From the NCBI GenBank assembly GCA_018304425.1, contig JAGVWE010000002.1:62001-126000 (forward strand): DNA of 64,000 nucleotides. The letters are read 5' to 3'. The stretch comes from Candidatus Iainarchaeum sp. (GTDB lineage Archaea > Iainarchaeota > Iainarchaeia > Iainarchaeales > UBA10219). Positions within the stretch are counted from its first letter, which is position 1. Every line of letters starts with the position of its first letter. Shown one piece after another: positions 47,477 to 54,403 of this stretch. Under the pieces are notes generated by a model. That model ran no database searches and had not been told where the DNA came from. It saw nothing but the letters and a program-made list of their open reading frames with translations. The position numbers and the translations under genes were made by a program.

Positions 47477-48721
47477 TCACTTTTCCTTTTTCGCCGTCAA
47501 CAGGGCCAGGGCCTCGTCGAGCTTGTCTTCGGCCAGCAACTCGAAGACCCTTCTCGCGTCGAAGGCCTTGTTGAAGTCCGTTTCTTCGAGGTTCTTCTCC
47601 AGCATGTCGAGGCCCATCTGGGCCAGGGACTTGCGGCTCTGCTGGAGTTCCCGCAGTTCGGCAATCTTTTTCTTGAAGTCCACGGAAACGAAGTCCTTGT
47701 CGAGCGAGAAAATGGCCTTGCCCTCGTACTTCTTCTCGAGCTCGGAGAGTGGGATGTCGGCCTGTGAATGGCCCTTGGCCAGGGAGCCGACGAGCTTGAG
47801 TCGGATCATCGGAGGCATGCCGTTTCCGTTGGTGGCCAGGTCGGCTTGGATGAGCTGCTCGGCCTTCTCCGCCACCTGCTGGGGCAGGACCGCGTTAAAC
47901 CGCTCCTTATGGTAGAATAAACGCCTTTGGCGGGGGAGTTCCACGAATTCCAGTTTCTTTGTCCGGGTGTCATAGAAGTGAATGCCCTTCCGCTGCTGGG
48001 CCTCCAGGTTCTTCATCTGGGTGTGAATGGTCGAGCCCGTCAAGAGGAACGTGCAGTGGTCGCCCAAGGGGGTGATGCTGTGCCAGTGCAGGTGCCCGTT
48101 GACGATCAAGTCGAAGTCGCGGGGCAGGTTTTCCAGTGAAATCGTGGAAACCATGGGGTCGTCCGCGGGGAGGAACTCGTTGATGGACTGGTGCAAGACC
48201 AGGAGGTTGGTCGCTCCCGGCACCGGCCTGGGGTTCCATCGCTTGAGCGCGTCCAAGGCATACTTTTCCGGCACCCCGCTCAAGCCGTGCACTGCGACTT
48301 TCTCGTCGCCCTTTTCGAGTAGGGCGATGGACGCGTGGAGGTAGACGAGGTAGCCCGCGTTTTCATAGACTTCCAGGATGTTGGTGTGGTCCTTGCTCCG
48401 GTACTCGTGGGTGCCGTGGATGGAAATAATTGGGACGCCGTGGAAGTCGGTGGGCTTCGAGGAGCCGTCGCGCTCGCGCACCGAGATTTTGATGCCGGAC
48501 TTCGGCGCCTGATAGGCTTTGCCGAAGACGCGGAAGCCCTCCGCCAGGACCCTTGCATCCGGCGTGTTCTCGTCGAACAAGTCCCCGGCCAAGACGATGG
48601 CGTCCGCACCCCCCTGCAGGGCCAAGTCAAAGGCTTGCACGCAGTTCTCATAGCTTTCCTCGGCGCGTTGGCCGCGAAAGGAGTAACCCAGGTGGGTGTC
48701 CGAGAAGAGGGCTAGTTTCAT
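47477..48721 (-). CDS. mre11: DNA double-strand break repair nuclease Mre11
   Basis: Mre11 is a Mn-dependent nuclease that works with Rad50. The 414-residue product has phosphodiesterase motifs: FSDTHLGYSFRGQ, VLAGDLFDENTPD, SIHGTHEYRSKD, LLVLHQS and LIVNGHLHWHSITPLGD. Motif III is GTHE, not the usual GNHD. The C-terminal third is helical and contains the Rad50-binding region. Rad50 and HerA/NurA are not next to it here. Start overlaps the ThiI-like stop as ATGA. Confidence 0.88.
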   Translation of the reverse strand: MKLALFSDTHLGYSFRGQRAEESYENCVQAFDLALQGGADAIVLAGDLFDENTPDARVLAEGFRVFGKAYQAPKSGIKISVRERDGSSKPTDFHGVPIISIHGTHEYRSKDHTNILEVYENAGYLVYLHASIALLEKGDEKVAVHGLSGVPEKYALDALKRWNPRPVPGATNLLVLHQSINEFLPADDPMVSTISLENLPRDFDLIVNGHLHWHSITPLGDHCTFLLTGSTIHTQMKNLEAQQRKGIHFYDTRTKKLEFVELPRQRRLFYHKERFNAVLPQQVAEKAEQLIQADLATNGNGMPPMIRLKLVGSLAKGHSQADIPLSELEKKYEGKAIFSLDKDFVSVDFKKKIAELRELQQSRKSLAQMGLDMLEKNLEETDFNKAFDARRVFELLAEDKLDEALALLTAKKEK

Positions 48722-49620
48722 GGCAGGGCCTCAATCAGTTGGCGCTGGGCCTTGGCCAGCCCCTCGGGGTAGAGCAGCAAAGGCCTTAAAACAGGCAGGG
48801 GAACGGTTTTGTCGAAGGCCTGCATGGCCTGGACGTCCGGAGCGTCATCGGCTTTCACGAATGCCGTCAAGCCCTCGGCTTCAATGGCTTGCGCGAGCCG
48901 GCTGGCCGGGTAGGCCTTGAACTGCATGCCGGAATTCCAGGGCACGAGCCTGGCAAGCAAGGCAGCCACTTTCGTTTCGTCGCCCGCGACAATCGGGTAA
49001 ACAGTGCAGCCCCGCTTCATCACCAGCCAGGCCGCAAAAACCTCCAAAGGATTTCCCTCGAAGAAAACGCCGACGTTTCCCTGCACGCCGACGGGGTAAC
49101 CGCCTGGCCCCGGCCGTTCTTCGACGCACAAGTAAAACGTTTCGTCGCGGACTTCGACTTCGATGACCGCGTCCGGGTGGTCGAGGTTGACTTTGGCGTT
49201 GGGTTGCGCGTCCAAAACCATGCGGCCGAGTTTGACTTCAATGTCCTTGGAGGAAAACGCGTGCTTTCCCACCCGGTGCGCGCGGACCGCGAACTGGGTG
49301 CCGGCGTTCACGCGGGCCAAGGCAAACGGCAACGCCTTCTCGCAGACGCGGTCCAGGGTGGGGTCCGCGAAGCGCTTGGCGTGGATGACGGAGTTCACGC
49401 CGAAGACCCGTTGCAGGATGGGCACTGCCTCCCGTGGGTTCACGCCGTCCACGTGCAGGACCAGGCCAGTGGACTTCACGGTTTCGAAGGCACACCTGTT
49501 CTTCTTGAGCGCCATGCGCAGGTTGTCCTTGAGGCGTTGCACGATTTTCCTGCGGACGGGGAGGCTCTTGATGCCGATTTCCGCTCCCGCCTTGACCAGC
49601 AGGCAATCGATTCCATTCAT
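48718..49620 (-). CDS. THUMP-domain ThiI-like protein with degenerate PP-loop
   Basis: A 300-residue relative of ThiI (tRNA 4-thiouridine synthase). The N-terminal ferredoxin-like domain (IDCLLVKAGAEIGIKSLPVR) and THUMP domain (about 55-155; RVFGVNSVIHAKRF, QFAVRAHRVGKHAFSSKDIE) are normal, and GYPVGVQGNVGVFFEGN leads into the ATPase part. But where ThiI has the PP-loop SGGIDSPVA, this protein has EGNPLEVFA, followed by the normal AAWLVMKRGC. So the ATP site seems lost. TATA GCAATTTATGCC is about 28 bp before ATG 49620. Confidence 0.8.
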   Translation of the reverse strand: MNGIDCLLVKAGAEIGIKSLPVRRKIVQRLKDNLRMALKKNRCAFETVKSTGLVLHVDGVNPREAVPILQRVFGVNSVIHAKRFADPTLDRVCEKALPFALARVNAGTQFAVRAHRVGKHAFSSKDIEVKLGRMVLDAQPNAKVNLDHPDAVIEVEVRDETFYLCVEERPGPGGYPVGVQGNVGVFFEGNPLEVFAAWLVMKRGCTVYPIVAGDETKVAALLARLVPWNSGMQFKAYPASRLAQAIEAEGLTAFVKADDAPDVQAMQAFDKTVPLPVLRPLLLYPEGLAKAQRQLIEALP

Positions 49621-49718
49621 GCACGTAATTGGCCTGCAAAAGGCATAAATTGCCTGCCCCCGACGAGCCTTGGACCGGAGAAGCAACCCTTATATTGGTG
49701 GACGCGCAAAATATGTTT

Positions 49719-50801
49719 ATGCCCCGCTTTTTCCGCCAGCCGCCGAGAAGGCCTCTACAGCCCAGGCGGCGCCGGCGCTGGATGGTGCCGTTATTGGGGG
49801 GCGTGACCGCGGCTGCCCTGGGGACCATGGGTTGGATGACGCATCAGGTGCTGCGGATGCCTTCGCCCGAAGCCCCGGCAAGGCCCGGCATGGTGCGCGT
49901 GGACGCACCTCACACTGGAACCCGTGGCATGGTGCCACAAATGGGGACAAGGGTTCCACGGCGAAGGGCCAACATGACGGAGCCTGCCCCCGCAATCCGC
50001 GCACCTCAGCCCCCGACAGAACCATTCGCCTGGCTGGAGGGAAGAACGGGCCTCTTGTGGGAGAAGGTACGCGAAATGAAGCGGACGGGCGCGCTGGACG
50101 CTTGGCAGAAGGAAATCGAAGCCAGGCGAAACGCGATGTCTGAAACCGAAAAAGCTGGCATAGAGGCTTACTTGCGGGGCCTCACCGAGGCCAAGGCCGC
50201 GGCGCTCCTGCTGCCCGAACTCGAACCCCACAACGCCGTTTACAGCACCCAACTGCTGGGCAAGTACATTGAACAGGTGTTCCGGTTCGGCCCGGAAAAA
50301 GCCGCTGAGATGCGGAAAAACGAGTTGCGGGGACTGCTCACCCAGCTCGCGGAAAAACCCGAACTCCTCAAAGACCTTCGGTACAGCCAAGCCCTTCGGG
50401 TCGCCAGCCTGGACTACCTTAAAGACGACTTCAAACTGGACCGCGCCTGGCGGCCCGTGGTGCACGACATGTACGTGGCCTTGAACGATTGCTTCGAGCA
50501 AGCCGCACGGTATTACCCGGAAGGCGACCCGCGACGGGAAGTGCTCCTGCGTGAAGTCGACCCGTTGCGGAGTCTGTTGCGGTTCTCCAGGGGATACCCC
50601 ATTGAAAGCAACACCCAACGCCGTGCCAACGAAATCCTGGAGGCCTTCGCCGCCACGCGGGAGGTCGACGTGAACATCGACGCGGCCGTGGCCAACGCCC
50701 TCAAGAAGAGCCTGACCCCCGAGGAAATAGAGGCTATGGTGAACAGCACGGATCGCCTCATCGAATGGATCTTGAAGCAGAGGGCCGGACTAAAGTGGTG
50801 A
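49719..50801 (+). CDS. Membrane-anchored helical protein (paralogue type A)
   Basis: Unrecognised 360-residue protein. It begins with a very basic stretch (RFFRQPPRRPLQPRRRRRW), then one transmembrane helix (MVPLLGGVTAAALGTMGWM), a proline-rich linker to about residue 105 and a long all-helical domain (ELRGLLTQLAEKPELLKDLR; RANEILEAFAATREVDVNID). TATA TTATATT is about 26 bp before ATG 49719; 49713 is an alternative. The protein at 59656 has the same plan. The basic N terminus inside and helical domain outside, or the reverse, cannot be decided. Confidence 0.65.
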   Translation: MPRFFRQPPRRPLQPRRRRRWMVPLLGGVTAAALGTMGWMTHQVLRMPSPEAPARPGMVRVDAPHTGTRGMVPQMGTRVPRRRANMTEPAPAIRAPQPPTEPFAWLEGRTGLLWEKVREMKRTGALDAWQKEIEARRNAMSETEKAGIEAYLRGLTEAKAAALLLPELEPHNAVYSTQLLGKYIEQVFRFGPEKAAEMRKNELRGLLTQLAEKPELLKDLRYSQALRVASLDYLKDDFKLDRAWRPVVHDMYVALNDCFEQAARYYPEGDPRREVLLREVDPLRSLLRFSRGYPIESNTQRRANEILEAFAATREVDVNIDAAVANALKKSLTPEEIEAMVNSTDRLIEWILKQRAGLKW

Positions 50802-50859
50802 AATCCCCGCCGGCAAACGCCCTGGGGCGAAGCCTTTAAAGCCATTCGGACGGTCAATT

Positions 50860-50947
50860 AGTAGCCGTTGGGTTGGCGGGAACCGGAAGGCCTACCGCCC
50901 CCTTGAGCGCAAGCGAAAGGGGGCAAGTCCACAGGTGCCGGCTGACT
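50860..50947 (+). ncRNA. Structured RNA candidate upstream of tRNA-Cys
   Basis: A TATA box (GCCTTTAAAGCC, about 50832-50843) would start transcription near 50862, more than 90 nt before tRNA-Cys. The span folds as a three-way junction: outer helix AGTAGCCG (50860-50867) with CGGCTgACT (50939-50947), hairpin GGCGG/CCGCC (50875-50879 with 50895-50899) and hairpin CCCTT/AAGGG (50900-50904 with 50917-50921) capped by GAGC-GCAA-GCGA. It does not match RNase P, SRP or 5S RNA. It may be a tRNA leader, an H/ACA-like guide (ACA occurs at 50931-50933), or a new RNA. Confidence 0.45.
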
Positions 50948-50954
50948 GGCAGCC

Positions 50955-51026
50955 GCGGAGGTGGCAGAACGGCTATGCATCGGGCTGCAGACCCGAAGAT
51001 AGAGGGTTCGACTCCCTCCCTCCGCT
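50955..51026 (+). tRNA. tRNA-Cys (anticodon GCA)
   Basis: A 72-nt cloverleaf: acceptor GCGGAGG/CCTCCGC, anticodon stem CGGGC.../ACCCG with loop containing GCA, T-arm GAGGG-TTCGACT-CCCTC, and discriminator U73, which is the main cysteine identity base. CCA is not encoded. Confidence 0.96.
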
Positions 51027-51064
51027 TTAAACGCACCGGAAATGTACCATCAATAGTTCTAAAA

Positions 51065-51101
51065 GTCCCAAAAGGGAATCCACTATAACAAGGATTGAAA
51101 C
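51065..51101 (+). repeat. Lone CRISPR-repeat-like element
   Basis: A 37-nt element begins GTCCCAAAAGGGAATCC and ends AACAAGGATTGAAAC. The end GATTGAAAC and the inner GGGA/TCCC dyad are hallmarks of many type I/III CRISPR repeats. Only one copy is present, so there is no array. It lies 38 bp after tRNA-Cys. It may be an array remnant or a chance match. Confidence 0.4.
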
Positions 51102-51198
51102 TATTTGGGGGCATTCGGCACCAAGATTGCTTTAAGCGCCATAATAACGTTTTTCATTATTTTAGGTCGTTAGCGGTTTTTGCGGTGGGCGGCGGATT

Positions 51199-51437
51199 TA
51201 CGGCTATTGTAATAGCCGTAGAATAAGGGTTTGGCGCCTATTGTAGTAGGTGCAATGGATAGCAAAGTGCTCATTGGCGGGCAAACAGTATCTCTATGGG
51301 CATAGAGATATCTATGGTTGTAGACAGGGTGAATCGGCAGAGGTTCGTTGTATTGAGCAATACCGTGTCAATTATTGCCCAAAATAATGGGCAACACAGT
51401 ATATACATGGATATGTATATATACCTTCCCATGTATA
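51199..51437 (+). repeat. Array of unrelated short palindromes (regulatory leader or element)
   Basis: At least six perfect or near-perfect hairpins with different sequences lie in 240 bp: TACGGCTATT/AATAGCCGTA (51199-51220), GCGCCTA/TAGGTGC (51234-51253), TATCTCTATG/CATAGAGATA (51289-51310), GTATTG/CAATAC (51350-51363), TTGCCCA/TGGGCAA (51375-51394), TATATACAT/ATGTATATA (51400-51421). In addition TATACATGG (51402-51410) can pair either with its neighbour or with CCATGTATA (51429-51437). The stretch is AT-rich and non-coding and ends 22 bp before the winged-helix gene. Nothing else is seen between 51102 and 51198. Confidence 0.7.
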
Positions 51438-51458
51438 GGTTGCTGTGGATGAGTGCAT

Positions 51459-52073
51459 ATGGTTAACCTGGCTGCGCCCAAGACCTTCCAGTTCATCGAG
51501 TACGTGTTGGACCAGAAAACGTTTACCCAGTACCGGGCGGCAAAGGAACTGCACCTCACCATGCCCTTAATCAATCAGGCCACCAATTACTTGCTGAAAA
51601 GGGGCTTCATTGCCCACGACGGAAAACAATACAACTTGAGGGACGCGGCCGGACTCATCGCCTCGATTCACTTGTTCCGCGACATGAAAGACCTGCAACT
51701 CCTTGAAATACACACGTCCCTGGAAAAAGAAAAAGCCATGGCGTCCCTCCAAGCAACGACGGCCGCCCCCATCTACTGCCTGGACACGGCGCTGAACAAT
51801 TATTCCAACTGGTGGCGGTCCAACCTCGTGTGCGCCTACGTTGAACCCCAAGCCCTGGACGAAATCCACATGACCTTCCTCTACCATCCAGGCAATGCCA
51901 CTGTGCTTAGGGTCTTCAAAGAAAAACCAAAAGTGGAAAAATTCTTCGAAGCCCGCGGCCAAAGATTCACCGCCAAAACCAGGACCGTTATCGACATGGT
52001 CTGCGACAAACAACTAAACGCAGTAGAACCCTTATTCAGGCAACTATGGGGGCGGGACGTTGCCAACCCTTGA
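51459..52073 (+). CDS. Winged-helix protein, AbiEi-like antitoxin candidate
   Basis: A 204-residue protein. Residues 5-60 form a winged helix (PKTFQFIEYVLDQKTFTQYR, LTMPLINQATNYLLKRGFI), followed by a mixed domain (APIYCLDTALNNYSNWWRSN, DEIHMTFLYHP). This plan resembles AbiEi antitoxins: HTH plus an effector domain. It overlaps the nucleotidyltransferase gene by 14 bp. ATG 51459 is preferred to the GTG at 51453. Base composition is AT-richer than the surrounding housekeeping genes. The antitoxin role is inferred from the pair. Confidence 0.5.
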   Translation: MVNLAAPKTFQFIEYVLDQKTFTQYRAAKELHLTMPLINQATNYLLKRGFIAHDGKQYNLRDAAGLIASIHLFRDMKDLQLLEIHTSLEKEKAMASLQATTAAPIYCLDTALNNYSNWWRSNLVCAYVEPQALDEIHMTFLYHPGNATVLRVFKEKPKVEKFFEARGQRFTAKTRTVIDMVCDKQLNAVEPLFRQLWGRDVANP

Positions 52074-52797
52074 AGAACGCTATCCAAAAGAAATTACTGA
52101 TTTATCCCTTGTTGAACTCAAGAAGTTCCTGGCCTGGTGTAAGTCAAGGATACGAAAAACCGTGCCAGTCATCGGCGGCTGGGCCGTTTATGCCTATGCA
52201 CCGAAAACGGGCTCCATTGACATTGACATCGCAATCGACAAAGTGGATGAACCACCCATAAAAGGCTTCTTCAAAGAAAACGGGTTCAAGCGGAAAGAAG
52301 ACGAACCCAACGTTTACTTCAAAGAAATCACGACCGCCGCTGGCCGGACGGAAACCATCCACTATGACGTCTTCTATTCAGACCATGTCTTCAAAATCAG
52401 GGAAGCCAGCATTTCCTTCAATCTGCTGGACCGCTACTCGCAGGAAATTTCTCTGGAGGCCCAACCCATGCGCGTGCCAACCAAAGAACTCCTCCTCATC
52501 CTCAAGGTCGCCGCCTACCGGGACAGGGAAGACAATGCACGAATGGGACACTTCCGCCGGCCCCCCGGTGAACGCGAACGACTCGAAAGCAAAATAGAAA
52601 AAGACAAAGCAGACATCCGAAACCTCTTCGAAACGGCTCCAGACCAAAAAAGAATAAACGACTTACTCGAAAAAACGGGTTTCAAACAAGCCTACACCCA
52701 AAGCCTGAAGGAACTCGGAATAATCAAGACCCAAAGCAAAACCATTACCGGGAATGCCTCCATAGCAAAAGCCGAGGAACCCAAAGATCCGCGTTAA
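52060..52797 (+). CDS. Nucleotidyltransferase-fold protein, AbiEii-like toxin candidate
   Basis: A 245-residue protein with a minimal nucleotidyltransferase core: VIGGWAVYAYAPKTGSIDID (GG and DxD), with a further acidic strand near YDVFYSDHVF. AbiEii/MenT toxins share this core and block growth by nucleotide transfer to tRNA or proteins. Start is TTG, overlapping the previous gene, with GGGGGCGGGA upstream. The C-terminal half is helical and charged. Alternative: an aminoglycoside-type nucleotidyltransferase without the toxin role. The operon with a winged-helix protein favours the toxin-antitoxin reading. Confidence 0.6.
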   Translation: MPTLEERYPKEITDLSLVELKKFLAWCKSRIRKTVPVIGGWAVYAYAPKTGSIDIDIAIDKVDEPPIKGFFKENGFKRKEDEPNVYFKEITTAAGRTETIHYDVFYSDHVFKIREASISFNLLDRYSQEISLEAQPMRVPTKELLLILKVAAYRDREDNARMGHFRRPPGERERLESKIEKDKADIRNLFETAPDQKRINDLLEKTGFKQAYTQSLKELGIIKTQSKTITGNASIAKAEEPKDPR

Positions 52798-52936
52798 CCT
52801 TATAAGTTTGAAAAGCGTATAAGCTTACGAGAAACGAAAACACCGCGTTTGCGTCAGGAGAACCCTGGCTTCGGAGCGCTCCCTCCGCTCTCCCGTTCCG
52901 TCTGCTTTAAAACGATTTTGGTTGGAGGTTACTTGT

Positions 52937-52978
52937 ATGACCATCAGAAGGGATTTAGAAAAGCTGCGGTCAAACTGA
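52937..52978 (+). CDS. Possible 13-residue leader peptide before lysC
   Basis: ATG at 52937 is 6-7 nt after GGAGGTT, a strong ribosome site, and opens MTIRRDLEKLRSN followed by TGA. The aspartokinase gene starts 48 bp later. The peptide has no run of Lys, so classical attenuation is not evident. It may be a translation-coupling leader or a relic. Confidence 0.35.
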   Translation: MTIRRDLEKLRSN

Positions 52979-53026
52979 TTTTGGCAGCCATCGGATTGGC
53001 GGTTTTTTCTGTGGGGATGAAACTTC

Positions 53027-54403
53027 ATGAGAACGGTCATGAAGTTCGGGGGCAGCGTGCTGTCGACTGCAGAAGATTTTCAAAGGCTTGTTGAAATTGT
53101 TGGGCCAAGGCACCGAAAAGGCGAGGAAATACTCCTTGTTAACAGTGCCTTGCATGGGGTAACCGACGAATTGATTCAGGCAGCCGAGCAAGCAGTAACA
53201 CATACAAAACACGTTTCTGGGTTCGTGAACAGGCTGCGGCGGCGACACGAAAATGCTTTACGGCTTGTTTCAAGTCCTAGAATAGCCGGGAGATGCCGCG
53301 CCGTCCTTGCAGGCAGACTGGACCGGCTTGAAAAAGCCTTGAATGCCATTAATTCCCTGCAAAACCTTGCTCCCAGAACCCAGGACTTGGTGTATACTTT
53401 CGGGGAAAGACTTTCAGCACCCATCATGGAAGCCTATCTCCTGGATGCAGGCGTCCAAGCAAAAGCCTTGGATGCAGACGAAGCAGGGCTTGTAACCGAC
53501 AGCTCTTACGGCAAAGCAAACCCCAGAATGGATTTAATTAAAAGAAATTTCAAAAAAATTGGCACGGCATTGAAGGACACCATTGCAATCATTACAGGCT
53601 ACTTTGGAGTGGACGAAAACTCGAATGTCGTGTGCTTTGGCCGCGGCGGCAGCGATTTCTCTGCAGGAATCATGGCAAACGCTGTTGGCGCGAATGCACT
53701 TGAGCTATGGAAAGACATTGGATGCTTTTATTCGGCTGATTCCAGAACAGTCAAAGGAGCCCAAAGGCTTGAAAGGCTTAGCTATGACGAAGCCGAAGAA
53801 CTGGGTTATTTTGGAGCCAAAATCATTCACCCCAAAACCATTCCACCCTTGAAGGAAAAAAACATCAAGGCCCTGGTGAAAAACGTGTTCAAACCAAGGG
53901 AATGCGGTACATTGATTACGGCGCGGCCCAGAAAAACCGGGAAAACCGTGAAAGCCATTGCGTCAAAGAAAAACATTGGATTGATTACGGTGAGAAGTGC
54001 AAGCATGGTGGACGTGCCTGGCTACCTTGGCCGGCTCTTTGGTTTGCTGAGCGAGCACGGCATAGCCGTGGACATGGTGAGCACCAGTGAAGCCAGTGTC
54101 TCATTCACGATTGACCGCAAGGACCTGTTGCTGGCAAGGAAAGCCCTGGCAGGCCTTGAACGGGAAAGCGAGCGCATGCGGTTTGAAAGCGACGTGGCAT
54201 TGATTGGCGTAATCGGCGAAGCCCTTCGTTCAACCCCTGGCATTGTGGGCAAAGCGGCCAATTGCCTGGGAAAAGCAGGCATCAACCTTGAAGCCATAAG
54301 CCTTGGCGCCAGCGAAATCGACGTGTTGTTGGTCGTCAAGGAAAGGCACCGCGTGCAAGCCGTTCAAGTCTTGCACCGGGCCCTAGTGGAGGGAAAAACA
54401 TGA
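53027..54403 (+). CDS. lysC: Aspartokinase
   Basis: Phosphorylates aspartate, the first step to lysine, threonine and methionine. The 458-residue product has the kinase domain (VMKFGGSVLSTAEDFQRLVE; TFGERLSAPIMEAYLL; CFGRGGSDFSAGIMANAVGA) and two C-terminal ACT domains (about 315-450; LITVRSASMVDVPGYLGRLF; AANCLGKAGINLEAISLGAS) for feedback control. ATG at 53027 or 53039. Codons are visibly richer in A and T than in dapA or lysA. It starts the lysine operon and overlaps asd by ATGA. Confidence 0.95.
   Translation: MRTVMKFGGSVLSTAEDFQRLVEIVGPRHRKGEEILLVNSALHGVTDELIQAAEQAVTHTKHVSGFVNRLRRRHENALRLVSSPRIAGRCRAVLAGRLDRLEKALNAINSLQNLAPRTQDLVYTFGERLSAPIMEAYLLDAGVQAKALDADEAGLVTDSSYGKANPRMDLIKRNFKKIGTALKDTIAIITGYFGVDENSNVVCFGRGGSDFSAGIMANAVGANALELWKDIGCFYSADSRTVKGAQRLERLSYDEAEELGYFGAKIIHPKTIPPLKEKNIKALVKNVFKPRECGTLITARPRKTGKTVKAIASKKNIGLITVRSASMVDVPGYLGRLFGLLSEHGIAVDMVSTSEASVSFTIDRKDLLLARKALAGLERESERMRFESDVALIGVIGEALRSTPGIVGKAANCLGKAGINLEAISLGASEIDVLLVVKERHRVQAVQVLHRALVEGKT

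Noticed and set aside
50860-50947. RNase P, SRP or 5S RNA as identity of the folded leader
   Set aside because: The conserved cores of those RNAs (for example GGAGGAAAGTC-type or the SRP helix 8 loop) are not present and the length is far too short.
51065-51450. CRISPR array
   Set aside because: Only one repeat-like unit is found; the following palindromes have different sequences and irregular spacing.
52800-53026. Lysine riboswitch before lysC
   Set aside because: A small GC-rich hairpin (CGGAGCGCTCC region) exists but there is no multi-helix core like the lysine riboswitch.
52849-53094. 81-codon frame with a hydrophobic stretch before lysC
   Set aside because: It overlaps the aspartokinase start and the well-placed short peptide; the hydrophobic run is short and the start has no ribosome site.
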